From the NCBI GenBank assembly GCA_022448985.1, contig JAKVCR010000064.1:1-36329 (forward strand): a stretch of 36,329 nucleotides of DNA, read 5' to 3'. Numbering within the stretch: position 1 is the stretch's first letter; each line of letters opens with the position of its first letter. Made by a program: the position numbers and the translations under genes. The stretch comes from Roseibacillus sp. (lineage in GTDB: Bacteria > Verrucomicrobiota > Verrucomicrobiia > Verrucomicrobiales > Akkermansiaceae). Shown here piece by piece: positions 1 through 9,063 of this stretch. The notes beneath the pieces were generated by a model. The model saw only the letters and a program-made list of their open reading frames with translations. It did no database searches and was not told the origin of the DNA.

Positions 1-555
1 GATATCTCCGGCCATGATGATGCGGAAGCTGTTCCACTGTCCGAAGGGCTTGTCAGCAAGGACAAGGGGATCCTTCCCGGGCCAGTTCTTGGGATTATTC
101 CAGAGCCCTCCCGATCCCTTGTCGGCTCCAATCTTCCACTTTCCTCCCTCCTTGGTGTAATCCCAGATCTGGACCTGGGGGATGCCCCGCAGATAGATCC
201 CGCTATCCGCCTTGGCCACCGTCTTGTAGTCGAGCAACAACTCGAAATCCCCGTAGTTCTTTTCGGTGCTCAGGTAGAGCCCGTGACCATCATTGACCAG
301 CTCATCGCCCTCCACGCTCCAGTGCTTGCTGATGTCCACCAGGCTCTTGGCCTTTTTTTCGGCCAGCTTCCCGGGGCTGAGGGCCATCCACTTGGCCGGG
401 TCCTCGGTTCCAATTCCCCACCACCCCTCCAGATCCTTGCCATTAAAAAGTGCAGCGAACCCCTTGGGCGGTTCTACCTCCGCACCCACCGGAGGAGCGA
501 CAAGAAGAAGAAAAGCCACAAGGCCAAGACAGGTTGAGAATGAGGTGTGTTTCAT
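1..555 (-). CDS. Secreted DUF1080 (3-keto-disaccharide hydrolase-type) protein, 3' end missing
   Basis: The minus strand is open from an ATG at 553-555 to the window edge, giving 185 codons with no stop, so the C-terminus lies outside. The N-terminus is a Sec signal peptide (MKHTSFSTCLGLVAFLLLVA, then PPVGA). After it come the hallmarks of the DUF1080 fold, a concanavalin/LamG-like jelly roll: 'GFAALFNGKDLEGWWG' near residue 30, then 'GDFELLLDYKT', 'DSGIYLRGIPQVQIWD' and 'FGQWNSF' further on. DUF1080 proteins are abundant in Planctomycetes and Verrucomicrobia; some members hydrolyse 3-keto-glycosides and many are uncharacterised. It is divergent from the sulfatase at 656, with about 100 bp between the starts that must hold both promoters. 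The family is clear; the substrate is not. Confidence 0.9.
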   Translation of the reverse strand, partial: MKHTSFSTCLGLVAFLLLVAPPVGAEVEPPKGFAALFNGKDLEGWWGIGTEDPAKWMALSPGKLAEKKAKSLVDISKHWSVEGDELVNDGHGLYLSTEKNYGDFELLLDYKTVAKADSGIYLRGIPQVQIWDYTKEGGKWKIGADKGSGGLWNNPKNWPGKDPLVLADKPFGQWNSFRIIMAGDI

Positions 556-655
556 GAATTTGCGGATTGGCGATTTGGAAATCCTCCCCACTCTATTACG
601 CCTCCAGCAAGTGGCTATTGCAAAATCTCTCTTCTCTCCCAGAATTTCTCCTCTC

Positions 656-2443
656 ATGCGCCTCCTCATTATCACTTTCTTCCTGAGCTTTGGATTCTGG
701 GTTCCCTGTTTTTCCGCTGACCGGCCTAACGTCGTCCTCGTCATCACCGACGACCAGGGCTATGGCGATCTCGGTTGCAACGGGCACCCCTGGGCCAGGA
801 CCCCACACCTCGACAAGCTTCACGCTGAGGCCGTGGCTCTCGACGACTACCATGTCGCCCCCACCTGCTCCCCCACCCGCTGCGGGTTGCTCACCGGCCA
901 CTGGACCAACCGCACCGGCGTGTGGCACACGGTTAACGGACGCTCGATGCTTCGCGAGAACGAGGTCACCCTCGGACAGCTGTTCAAGGACAACGGCTAC
1001 GCCACTGGGATGTTCGGAAAATGGCACCTTGGTGACAATTTCCCCTATCGGCCCGAGGACCGTGGTTTCACGGAAGTCTATCGTCACGGCGGAGGAGGAG
1101 TGGGACAGACTCCCGACCTCTGGGATAACAACTACTTCGACGGGCACTACTGGCACAACGGCAAGATCGTCCCCGCCCGGGGATTCTGCTCTGATGTCTT
1201 CTTCGACTTCGGAATCCGGTTCATCAAGAACTGTGCACGGGAAAAGAAACCCTTCTTCGCCTACATCTGTACCAACGCCCCACATGGTCCGCTTCATTCT
1301 CCTCAGAAGTACATGGACATGTATCCCGGCCGCAGCAAGGCCGAGCAGGCCTACTACGGGATGATCACCAACATTGACGACAACGTGGGTCGCACCCGTA
1401 AGGCGCTCACAGAACTGGGCCTCGCCGACAACACCATCTTTATCTTCACTACTGACAATGGCACCACGGTGGGACGCAACATTTTCAACGCCGGAATGCG
1501 AGGCTCCAAGGGTAGCGAATACGATGGCGGACACCGCGTTCCTTTCCTTCTCCACTGGCCCGCGGGCAAGCTGGGACAGAAACGCTCGGTCAAGACCCTC
1601 ACCTCCTTCGTGGATATCGTTCCCACTCTCCTTGATCTCTGCAACGCGAAGAAAAAGCCAGAGGGTCTGAAGTTTGACGGAGTGTCGATCCGGACTCTCC
1701 TCTACCAGGGCGACCACGATGAATGGCCTGAGCGCTTCCTGATTACCGACTCTCAGCGCGTACGCGATCCCATCAAGTGGCGCAAGTCCGCCGTCATGTC
1801 AGAAAAGTGGCGCCTCATCAACGGGAAGGAGCTCTACCAGATCGACGAAGACCCCGGCCAGAAGCGGAACCTTGCCTCCCGTCATCCCGAACAGGTGGAG
1901 AAGATGCGTGCCTTTTACGAGAAGTGGTGGTCAGAGCTTGAGCCCACCTTCGCCCAGACCACCGAAATCTACCTCGGTCACAAGGACCACCCCCGCGTCT
2001 CGCTCACTTCCCACGACTGGATCCAGGAACAGAATCCGCCGTGGAACCAGGGACACATTCGCAGGGGCTCCGGGGCACAAGGTGGGAAACACCGCGGACA
2101 CTGGGCGGTCAAGGTGGTGAAGGAAGGAAAGTACTCCTTTGAACTACGCCGCTGGCCTGCAGAAGCGGACAAGCCCATCAACGCCGGTCTCCCCGCCCTC
2201 CCCAATGTGCCTGGCTCCAGCAAGGCCTTCAGTGCCATTCCCGGGAAATCCTTCGACTTCAAGACCGCTACCCTGCGCATCGACGGCAAGGACGTCATCT
2301 CAGCGCCAGTGGAGGGACAGGAAACGAGCGTCCGGCTCACCGCCAATCTCACCAAGGGTTCTCACCGCCTTGCCCCGGTTTTCCAGACTGCTTCGGGTAG
2401 TGAACTTGGCGCCTATTACCTGATCGTCGAGCCTTCCCCCTGA
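656..2443 (+). CDS. Exported arylsulfatase with C-terminal beta domain (CSPTR type)
   Basis: This 595-residue protein belongs to the type I (formylglycine) sulfatases, which hydrolyse sulfate esters. The ATG at 656 was chosen because it opens directly on a signal peptide (MRLLIITFFLSFGFW, cleavage near FSA-DR); the frame is open further upstream, but that part would overlap the divergent DUF1080 gene. Visible sites are the metal-binding 'DDQGYGD' (residues 32-38), the nucleophile motif C71-S-P-T-R75 where Cys is converted to formylglycine, 'GKWHLGD', and 'TTDNGT' for the second metal site. After the usual sulfatase core, about 130 residues form an extra domain beginning near 'GHWAVKVV' and rich in beta-strand patterns, as seen in many PVC sulfatases. 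No clear Shine-Dalgarno site precedes the start. The substrate cannot be told from sequence alone. Confidence 0.95.
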   Translation: MRLLIITFFLSFGFWVPCFSADRPNVVLVITDDQGYGDLGCNGHPWARTPHLDKLHAEAVALDDYHVAPTCSPTRCGLLTGHWTNRTGVWHTVNGRSMLRENEVTLGQLFKDNGYATGMFGKWHLGDNFPYRPEDRGFTEVYRHGGGGVGQTPDLWDNNYFDGHYWHNGKIVPARGFCSDVFFDFGIRFIKNCAREKKPFFAYICTNAPHGPLHSPQKYMDMYPGRSKAEQAYYGMITNIDDNVGRTRKALTELGLADNTIFIFTTDNGTTVGRNIFNAGMRGSKGSEYDGGHRVPFLLHWPAGKLGQKRSVKTLTSFVDIVPTLLDLCNAKKKPEGLKFDGVSIRTLLYQGDHDEWPERFLITDSQRVRDPIKWRKSAVMSEKWRLINGKELYQIDEDPGQKRNLASRHPEQVEKMRAFYEKWWSELEPTFAQTTEIYLGHKDHPRVSLTSHDWIQEQNPPWNQGHIRRGSGAQGGKHRGHWAVKVVKEGKYSFELRRWPAEADKPINAGLPALPNVPGSSKAFSAIPGKSFDFKTATLRIDGKDVISAPVEGQETSVRLTANLTKGSHRLAPVFQTASGSELGAYYLIVEPSP

Positions 2444-2533
2444 GCAGCAGCGAGTTAGTGATAATGATTCCCGCTGTCCTCTCGATATGAAACAATTGAA
2501 CGAAATGAACTGCTCTCTCCCTCCGTATTTTTA

Positions 2534-2547
2534 CCCCGTCGGCGGGG
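2534..2547. terminator. Short GC hairpin downstream of the sulfatase
   Basis: CCCCG (2534-2538), loop TCGG and CGGGG (2543-2547) form a compact 5-bp hairpin about 90 bp after the sulfatase stop. A T-rich stretch precedes it on the plus strand but none follows, so it is not a textbook intrinsic terminator. Role inferred only from position. Confidence 0.25.
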
Positions 2548-2631
2548 CTTCGCTCTCCGCCTGACCATCCACGACCGAACGGGAATCCCGGATCCCGGAC
2601 GGAAGCAAACGAGCCCGGGACCCTCCGCACA

Positions 2632-4038
2632 ATGACATCGAAAGCAATCCTCCTCCCTCCTGCTCTCGCCGCGAGCATCACCGCAACACTCGTGCTGGCG
2701 CTGAGCAGCTCCCTGGCCGGGGCCGACCCTGGCAGCAACTACCGACCACTCATTGAGTCCCTCAACAACAAGAAGCGGCATGCCCTCTCCGAGGCGGAAG
2801 AGGCACAACTCCTCATCGCCGGATACCAGGAGTTTCTCGCTGATCCGGAACTCAATTCTGACGAGCGCCCCGAACTCCGCAAAAGCCTCATCAAGGAACG
2901 GGCCCGCTACAAGGAGCACCGCGCCCAGGCAGGACGCATCCAGGTAGCCATCCGGGAACTTCAGCGCCTACCCAACGATCAGCATGTGACCCTCTCCTCG
3001 TTACAGGAAGCCTATACAGGTCTAGATCTTCTTGCCACCAGGGGCAAGGCAGCCTGGGATGAGGTTCTCGAAAACCGGGAAAGGTTTGTTAAGAACCTGG
3101 AACGTGAACATGAGGAGCACATGCGTAATGCGCAGAGCGCCCTGCGCAAACTCGATGCGAAGGAGCAGACCACCCGGCTTCTCCTCAATGCCGTCAATCC
3201 AGATGTGAGAGATTCCTCCGATGGAGAGTTTTTCGTCGCCCTCAAACTGCCAGCCATCCGGTCTGCAGTGGAACGCGGATTCCGGATCACTTCCGACCCC
3301 AAGGATCCCAAGCGTCAGGCTCAGACAACCCTCATCGCCCTCATCGCCTACTCACAGTACTTCTGGGATCACTACGGCGGAGCACGTACGCTCCTGACGG
3401 AAGAGGAGTTCCCCTCCGACCGGCGGCGCAACATCTTCGGCGTCCCCGATGGCAAGGTGCTCGCCAGCGACATGATCTCACACAACAACAGCCACTTTTA
3501 CTACCTCGCTCCAAAGGCTCGTGAGAGTTTCAACGCCAGACTTGAGATGATCTGGAACGAAGAGGCGGTGACAGTCACCACCTGGAACCAGAAATACGAC
3601 GGGCAATTCGTCCAAGCCTGCAAGGGCCTAGCTACCGTGAGCGACGAGTATCTCGTGCCTAACCCTCAGGTTTTTGCCCTTCTGGAAAAAATCGAACTTC
3701 TCCTCAATGAACTTGATAGCGTTCATAAATCCATCGAACACCTCGACTCCAGCTATGAACAGCAACTGGCCAAGGCCAAGCAGTTCGGCGAGGAGGCAAG
3801 GCTCTCTTCCGCCCACTACAACGCTGAAATCTGGAGCCGCGAGTCAAAACAACTGCTCCGCGGATTCGAAAAAAGTACCACCCTCCTCTCCCAGCAGCTC
3901 AAGGCTTCTTCGGAAAGCGCCTGGAACCCCAATGCCCGTGGAATCTCAACGAGCGCCCTGATTATAGCCAAGGCCCAAAAACGCTTTTACGCGGTCCGCA
4001 AAGTGAAAACCGAACTCAGGAAATTGCTGGCGCCCTAG
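2632..4038 (+). CDS. Secreted coiled-coil protein of unknown function
   Basis: I do not recognise this 468-residue protein. The ATG at 2632 begins a plausible Sec signal peptide (hydrophobic run 'ILLPPALAASITATLVLALS', cleavage near LAGA-DP). The rest is hydrophilic and largely helical by composition. Charged heptad-like stretches lie at about residues 60-110, 150-185 and 350-420, suggesting coiled coils on both sides of a central more globular part with many aromatic residues ('YSQYFWDHYGG', 'SHFYYLAP'). There are no Cys pairs, haem motifs or catalytic motifs I can identify. It lies 188 bp after the sulfatase on the same strand, so it may be a separate transcription unit, and it converges on the next gene with only 16 bp between stops. 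Periplasmic location is inferred from the signal peptide. Confidence 0.8.
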   Translation: MTSKAILLPPALAASITATLVLALSSSLAGADPGSNYRPLIESLNNKKRHALSEAEEAQLLIAGYQEFLADPELNSDERPELRKSLIKERARYKEHRAQAGRIQVAIRELQRLPNDQHVTLSSLQEAYTGLDLLATRGKAAWDEVLENRERFVKNLEREHEEHMRNAQSALRKLDAKEQTTRLLLNAVNPDVRDSSDGEFFVALKLPAIRSAVERGFRITSDPKDPKRQAQTTLIALIAYSQYFWDHYGGARTLLTEEEFPSDRRRNIFGVPDGKVLASDMISHNNSHFYYLAPKARESFNARLEMIWNEEAVTVTTWNQKYDGQFVQACKGLATVSDEYLVPNPQVFALLEKIELLLNELDSVHKSIEHLDSSYEQQLAKAKQFGEEARLSSAHYNAEIWSRESKQLLRGFEKSTTLLSQQLKASSESAWNPNARGISTSALIIAKAQKRFYAVRKVKTELRKLLAP

Positions 4039-4062
4039 GATCCCCTCCCGGAACCTAGGATC
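4034..4062. repeat. 9-bp direct repeat holding both convergent stop codons
   Basis: CCTAGGATC occurs at 4034-4042 and again at 4054-4062, exactly 20 bp apart. Each copy contains the palindrome CCTAGG. The plus-strand stop (4036-4038) lies in the first copy and the minus-strand stop (4055-4057) in the second. This is direct sequence observation; no function is claimed. Confidence 0.6.
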
Positions 4063-6967
4063 TCAGGAAGGAGATCAGGTCTGCCAGGTCCTGCGGTGAG
4101 AGGCCCTCCTCCAACCCCTCGGGCATGAGAGAGAGGTTGACGCTCTTAAGGCTTTTGATGTCGCTGCGAAGGATCGCTTTGGTGGTCCCATCGGGAATCT
4201 TGAAAGTGATGCTGACCGCGTTCTCGGAAGCAAGAAGGCCGAAGAGAACCTCGCCGCTCTTCAGCTCGCAATTGTAGGCATGGAACCCCGGCTGAATATC
4301 GAGATTAGGGTTGAGGATATTGACAAGAAGTTTTTCGGGAGGATGTTCCTTTACGGACCCGAGATCGGGCCCCACCTCCCGGCCCTCCTCCCCGTGCCGG
4401 TGGCAGGCCAGGCACAACTTGCGATAGATCCCCCGTCCCCTGGCCCCATCGCCTTCCAGATCCAACGCAGGCCGGAAATCCTCCACCACCTTCTCGCGGG
4501 CAGGAGACGACCCGCTCTTCAACAGATCGGAGGCCCCCGATCGAATCCCTGCATTGGGATGCTGGCGGAGACGCAGGCGCCGGGTCGCGTCAAGATCGGC
4601 CAGCCTTATCCTCCCGCCTTTCAGAGAAGCAAGCAAAGCCTCTGTCCACGCCACCCGTGAGAATAGTTCATCCGCCGCCCACCCACGTCCGGTCGGTGAA
4701 AGCTGTTCCCACTTCTCCAGGAGAACTGCCGGGACTTCCTCCCCTCCCGTTCCACCCAGAACCGCAAACACGGCTTTCAATTCACCAGGGGGTGTGACCG
4801 GGGAAATGCGCTCCCGGAGGAAGCCCATTGCTACCTCCCGGTGGTCTGGATACCGGGCAAGCAAGGCCGCTGCCGCGAGGCGGTCCTCCATCTTCCCGGT
4901 TCCATCCTGAATCAGCGTCCTTGCCCGCACCAGCAGTTCTGCCTTCGCACGGTTAAATCCCACCAGCGCGCCCTCCTTGTCCTTCATCAGTTCCCTTATT
5001 CGTGCCTGGCTGTTTATCAGCAACCGATCGAGTTCCACGCAGAGCAGCAACTGCTCGGCCGTCATCGCGAGACGCGCCCTCTCAAAAATGGGAACCAGGA
5101 ACTGGATGACTTCCTGGGGCTTGCCCGCACGCAGGAGTATCTCGATGAGCGGCCGGGCCACCGCACCCAGAGCCGGATCCCGGGACTCGCTCAGGGCCGC
5201 ACACAGGTCATCGAGATGTGGCAGGGCGGCACTCAAGGCCGCAATAGTGGCGAACGGCTCCTCGTGATCCTGCAGAAGCAGGCGCGCGAGGGCTCTTCCG
5301 CATCCGGAGGAGGGGGGGAAGGCGCCAATCGAGAAGGCCAATTGCATCCTCACCCTGGGATCCGGATCGTCAACTAGCTGCAAGGCGGCCGCCACCACCG
5401 GCGGGCTGGCGTGTCCTTCCGCCCACCGCAGGGCGTTCTCCCTTATTCCAGCATGGTCACCGTCCAACGCCTTGATGAGTTCGTCCTCCCCCAGTCCCTC
5501 CATCCCCTCCATCACTCCCAGCAGATGGGGAATTGTCTCAGGCAGGTCCGCATCTCCGGCCAATACCCGCACAAGGGGAAGCGCAGTCCTGTCATTTCTC
5601 CACAAAAGCTCCTGCTGAACCTTGTCACGAACCCAGCCGTTGGGAGAACGCAGCCCGGCAACGAGATCTGGCAAATCATGTTGAGCCAGGTGGGGGATCG
5701 TACGCGGGGCACGCCCGGCACGCCGAACCCGGTAAATTCGTCCCCGGTCCTCCCCCTGCCGATAGAACGGCAAAAGCTCCTCCTTCCCTTTCTCAGGAAG
5801 CCACTGAGGATGCTCGATCATATAGCGGTACATGTCAGCGACCCAGAGGCAGCCGTCTGGTCCTGTCCGGACCATCACCGGCCGGCACCAGCGATCGCTA
5901 CTCGCAAAGAAGTCCGGCTCCTTCTCCTTCCCTGCCCGCCATCCCCTGAAGGTGACCCCTGACTGTTCCAGAGCCAGCCTCTGGACCACGTTATGGAATG
6001 GCTCACAGGAAAAACCGTTGATCGTGCCTTCCTCGAAAAGAATACGGTCACGGTAGATCATCCCACTGCAGGCCGAAGTGTAGTGCCCCGACTGCTCGAA
6101 GCTGTGATAGCGCTTCTGCAATTTACTTGCGGGGTAGACCGGCGGGTTGAGCCGACCAGGTAACTGGACCCGTCCATCCGGCGCCGCAAGGTACGGATTG
6201 CGTCGCAGGTAATGGTCTGGGAGCACATAGTGCCAGAGCGGCCGGGAGTTCTGCGTCCCGAACCAGCGACCCCAGTCATCCCGGTTCCGCCCAAACTGCG
6301 AGGGACCACTCTGCGGCTCCACAATCCCGGTGTCCGGGTGGAAGCGAAAATCCCGACTCCCGACCTTGACCTCGCTCTTGTTGCGGGCGGAACGGACCAC
6401 GGTCGATGCCGCGTGCTTGCCATGGTGACCCCCTGCCGCCACATAAACCCAGTTGTCCAGGCCCCAGCGCAGTCCATTCGCCCGGAGTTGCTGGTTGCCC
6501 TGCGAAAGGCCGGTGAGGAGCACTTCCCGTTCATCCGAAACGCCATCCCCATCCCTGTCCCGCAGAAAGATCACGTCCGGGGCAGCCGTCACAATGATCC
6601 CATTGCGCCAGGTAAGAATTCCATTGGGGAAATTCAATCCATCGGCAAAAAGAACGGAATGATCATAGCGGCCGTCCAGGTCACGATCCTCAAGGAGCCG
6701 GACGCGGCCACCGGCCTGTCCCTTCCCATTCAATCCCAGCGGATAATCGGCCATCTCCACCACGAACAGGCGCCCCTTGGTGTCCCAGTCGAAGGCCACC
6801 GGGTCCTTGACGTGCGGTTCCGCTGCCATCAGCTCTACCACGAAACCGTCCGGGACATGGATGCCCTTGAGAGCCGCAACCGGTTCGAGAGGGAGCGAAT
6901 CCAGCTCCGCCCCCCCCAGGACTGGGCTGGCCATCCAAACGGCAACAAGCAAAGGATGACGAATCAT
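4055..6967 (-). CDS. PVC-type membrane-bound dehydrogenase with HEAT repeats and C-terminal cytochrome c domain
   Basis: This 970-residue exported protein combines three parts. After a signal peptide (residues 1-19) comes a six-bladed propeller-type dehydrogenase domain of the putative membrane-bound dehydrogenase family (about 30-430), starting 'GIHVPDGFVVELMAAEP' and containing 'KGRLFVVEMADYP' and 'GPDGCLWVADMYRYMIEHP'. A helical HEAT-like middle part (about 440-800) follows. The C-terminal haem domain is of the Pirellula/Verrucomicrobium type, with C852-L-A-C-H856, 'GREVGPDLGSV' and a final 'LADLISFLRS'. Proteins of this build are common in PVC bacteria and are thought to oxidise sugars or related substrates in the periplasm, passing electrons to the fused haem; the substrate is unknown. 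It is divergent from the oxidoreductase operon at 7183, with a 215-bp shared regulatory region. Family assignment is firm. Confidence 0.93.
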   Translation of the reverse strand: MIRHPLLVAVWMASPVLGGAELDSLPLEPVAALKGIHVPDGFVVELMAAEPHVKDPVAFDWDTKGRLFVVEMADYPLGLNGKGQAGGRVRLLEDRDLDGRYDHSVLFADGLNFPNGILTWRNGIIVTAAPDVIFLRDRDGDGVSDEREVLLTGLSQGNQQLRANGLRWGLDNWVYVAAGGHHGKHAASTVVRSARNKSEVKVGSRDFRFHPDTGIVEPQSGPSQFGRNRDDWGRWFGTQNSRPLWHYVLPDHYLRRNPYLAAPDGRVQLPGRLNPPVYPASKLQKRYHSFEQSGHYTSACSGMIYRDRILFEEGTINGFSCEPFHNVVQRLALEQSGVTFRGWRAGKEKEPDFFASSDRWCRPVMVRTGPDGCLWVADMYRYMIEHPQWLPEKGKEELLPFYRQGEDRGRIYRVRRAGRAPRTIPHLAQHDLPDLVAGLRSPNGWVRDKVQQELLWRNDRTALPLVRVLAGDADLPETIPHLLGVMEGMEGLGEDELIKALDGDHAGIRENALRWAEGHASPPVVAAALQLVDDPDPRVRMQLAFSIGAFPPSSGCGRALARLLLQDHEEPFATIAALSAALPHLDDLCAALSESRDPALGAVARPLIEILLRAGKPQEVIQFLVPIFERARLAMTAEQLLLCVELDRLLINSQARIRELMKDKEGALVGFNRAKAELLVRARTLIQDGTGKMEDRLAAAALLARYPDHREVAMGFLRERISPVTPPGELKAVFAVLGGTGGEEVPAVLLEKWEQLSPTGRGWAADELFSRVAWTEALLASLKGGRIRLADLDATRRLRLRQHPNAGIRSGASDLLKSGSSPAREKVVEDFRPALDLEGDGARGRGIYRKLCLACHRHGEEGREVGPDLGSVKEHPPEKLLVNILNPNLDIQPGFHAYNCELKSGEVLFGLLASENAVSITFKIPDGTTKAILRSDIKSLKSVNLSLMPEGLEEGLSPQDLADLISFLRS

Positions 6968-7056
6968 CGCCGAAAGCTAACCAATCTCAACTACTCCCAC
7001 AAGCACTCCCCGGCCATCTCCATCCAGATTGCCCCGGAAGAGAACCCGGCCTTATT

Positions 7057-7084
7057 TTATTACAGCTGGATAAACTGAAATAAT
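7057..7084 (+). promoter_or_regulatory. Candidate promoter for the Gfo/PIG-L/NagB-like operon
   Basis: TTATTA (7057-7062), a 16-bp spacer and AATAAT (7079-7084, five of six matches to the -10 consensus) lie in an AT-rich island about 100 bp upstream of the operon start. The -35 match is poor (three of six), so this is a tentative call. Confidence 0.35.
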
Positions 7085-7087
7085 CCT

Positions 7088-7112
7088 GTCCCCGGAGCAT
7101 TTAAGTCCCCGG
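7088..7112 (+). repeat. Tandem GTCCCCGG boxes, possible operator
   Basis: GTCCCCGG is found at 7088-7095 and 7105-7112, a 17-bp period, just downstream of the candidate -10 box where transcription would start. The repeat is seen directly; a role as a repressor site is inferred from its position. Confidence 0.35.
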
Positions 7113-7182
7113 GAAGGCCTGAATTTTCTCCACCGGGAAAAAATTGCTTCACCCTTCAACACGAACAGGGATTCTCTCTCCA

Positions 7183-8208
7183 ATGAGCAGCAAGTACAAT
7201 GTTGGGGTTATCGGATACGGTTGGGCCGCCACTGCCCATATCGAAGCGCTCAACAACACCAGCCAAGGTAACGTAACCGCGGTCTATTCCTCACGCGACC
7301 TTGATCCTGCGGAACTGTCAGCCACGCACGGAAGCGAAATCAAGGTCTACAACAGGGTAGAGGACCTTCTGGCCGACGAATCCATTGACGTGATCGACAT
7401 CACTTCCTATCCGGCCCAGCACAAGGATCAGGCCGTTGCCGCAGCCAAGGCAGGCAAGCAGATCATCCTCGAAAAGCCCATCACCTTGAATCTCGAGGAC
7501 GCCGAGGAGATCAAAGCCGCTTTCGATGCCAACAACACCAAAAGCTGTGTCTGTTTCGAGCTGCGCTTCATCTCTCAGTTCACCACCATTAAATCCATCA
7601 TTGAGGAGGGTCTCATCGGAGACATCCACTACGGTGAAATCGACTACTATCACGGAATAGGTCCCTGGTACGGACAGTACCGCTGGAACACTACGAAGGA
7701 GAATGGCGGCAGTTCGCTCCTCTCTGCCGGGTGCCACGCCCTGGACGCCCTCCTTCTCTGTATGGGATCGGAAGTCGAGGAGGTCATGGCCTATAATGCC
7801 CAATCCACCCACGAGATTTTCACCAGCTACGAATACCCCACCACCACCACCACCATCCTGAAGTTCCGGAATGGCGCGGTGGGCAAGTGCGCCAGTGTGA
7901 TCGACTGCTTAATGCCCTACTACTTCCACACTCAGCTCTGTGGCAGCGAAGGCAGTATCCTCGACGACAAGCTCTACTCCTCCAAACTCCACCTCCGCGA
8001 CAAGGCCTGGACCAAGCTGCCGGTGGCCCTGGCAGATTCGGGAGACGTTGCGGACCATCCCTACCAGGACCAGTTCCAGGCCTTCTTCGATTCCCTCGAT
8101 AAGGACCAATCCATGCCCCTGACCAGTTACGAAGACGCCCTGCAGACCTTCCGCGTGCTTTTTGCTGCCGACGAAAGCGCCGCCAGTGGCAAACCGGTTA
8201 AACTGTAG
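7183..8208 (+). CDS. Gfo/Idh/MocA family NAD(P)-dependent oxidoreductase
   Basis: The 341-residue product is a cytoplasmic sugar/polyol oxidoreductase. The N-terminal Rossmann fold has 'VGVIGYGWAATAH' with the dinucleotide loop G11-Y-G13-W-A-A, the E97-K98-P99 motif typical of the family, and the H185/D188 pair in 'SAGCHALDAL' that usually acts in hydride transfer. The ATG at 7183 is preferred over an upstream TTG at 7144 because the protein then begins four residues before the first beta strand; 'ACAGGG' about 12 nt upstream may serve as a weak ribosome site. It is the first gene of a three-gene operon, followed after 39 bp by a PIG-L deacetylase and then a glucosamine-6-phosphate deaminase-like gene, so an amino sugar or its glycoside is a plausible substrate (inference). 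Family members oxidise many different sugars, so the reaction is not fixed. Confidence 0.95.
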   Translation: MSSKYNVGVIGYGWAATAHIEALNNTSQGNVTAVYSSRDLDPAELSATHGSEIKVYNRVEDLLADESIDVIDITSYPAQHKDQAVAAAKAGKQIILEKPITLNLEDAEEIKAAFDANNTKSCVCFELRFISQFTTIKSIIEEGLIGDIHYGEIDYYHGIGPWYGQYRWNTTKENGGSSLLSAGCHALDALLLCMGSEVEEVMAYNAQSTHEIFTSYEYPTTTTTILKFRNGAVGKCASVIDCLMPYYFHTQLCGSEGSILDDKLYSSKLHLRDKAWTKLPVALADSGDVADHPYQDQFQAFFDSLDKDQSMPLTSYEDALQTFRVLFAADESAASGKPVKL

Positions 8209-8247
8209 CCGCATCAGACCGGCGCAGAACCTGACAACCAGCTACCC

Positions 8248-9033
8248 GTGCGAAGTACTGCCCTCGCCATTTTTGCCCACCCCGATGACATCGAGTACTT
8301 CGGGGCCGGCACCCTCCTCCTCCTGAAGGAAGCCGGGTTCGAAACGCACTACTTCAACCTCTCCACCGGCAATTGCGGCTCGGTCGAAATGGACGCGGAC
8401 GAGACGCGCCAGGTTCGACTCGCGGAAGCGAAGGCTGCCGCCAACATCCTTGGAGCCCATTTTCATCCACCCATCCGCGACGATCTCGAGATCTTCTACG
8501 ACCTGCCCACCCTGCGCCAGGTCGCTGGCGTAGTGCGGGAGGTGAAGCCCTCCATCATTCTCACCCACCCACCGCAGGACTACATGGAGGACCACACCAA
8601 TACCTGCCGCCTCGCAGTTACCGCGGGCTTCACCCACGGGATACCCAATTTTGTGACCGATCCGCCTTCCGCTGATACCTACCCGGAAGACGTTTTCATC
8701 TACCACTCCGTCCCCCATGGCCTCTGTGATCCCCTTCGCGCGGCTACTCCCATCGAGTCCTTCGTGGATACTAGCTCTGTCTTTGCAACCCAGCGCGAAG
8801 CCCTCGCTGCCCACGCATCTCAGAAGGACTGGCTCGACAAGTCCCAGGGTGCCGACTGCTACCTCAAGGTCCTCGACGAACTCGTCCTCAAGGTCGGCCG
8901 GATCTCGGGACGCTTCCACCAGGCTGAAGGATGGCGACGACATCTTCACCTCGGCTTCTCCGCCCACGACGAGGATCCCCTCAAGGATATTCTCGGGGAG
9001 AAGTATTTCATCACCCCCAATCCCAGCGCTTGA
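8248..9033 (+). CDS. PIG-L (LmbE-like) family N-acetylglucosaminyl deacetylase
   Basis: This 261-residue cytoplasmic enzyme belongs to the zinc-dependent PIG-L deacetylases, which remove the acetyl group from N-acetylglucosamine-containing small molecules. The signature 'AHPDD' is at residues 10-14 (H11, D13 and D14 expected to bind zinc or act in catalysis), and the second metal motif is 'DYMEDHTNT' around D111-H116, preceded by 'ILTHPPQ'. The start is GTG at 8248; no ATG in frame lies between the preceding stop and the conserved motif. It has no signal peptide. It sits between the oxidoreductase (39 bp gap) and the NagB-like gene (30 bp gap), strongly suggesting co-transcription and a shared amino-sugar pathway. 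Precise substrate unknown. Confidence 0.93.
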   Translation: MRSTALAIFAHPDDIEYFGAGTLLLLKEAGFETHYFNLSTGNCGSVEMDADETRQVRLAEAKAAANILGAHFHPPIRDDLEIFYDLPTLRQVAGVVREVKPSIILTHPPQDYMEDHTNTCRLAVTAGFTHGIPNFVTDPPSADTYPEDVFIYHSVPHGLCDPLRAATPIESFVDTSSVFATQREALAAHASQKDWLDKSQGADCYLKVLDELVLKVGRISGRFHQAEGWRRHLHLGFSAHDEDPLKDILGEKYFITPNPSA

Positions 9034-9063
9034 CCAACCCCGCCTTCAACTCCCTCAGCAACC

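Noticed and set aside
293..655. Upstream extension of the first sulfatase reading frame
   Set aside because: The extension is antisense to the DUF1080 gene and would place 121 residues before an otherwise normal signal peptide.
596..1717. A 373-codon minus-strand frame opposite the first sulfatase
   Set aside because: Same reason: antisense shadow with no recognisable domain, while the plus strand encodes a clear sulfatase.
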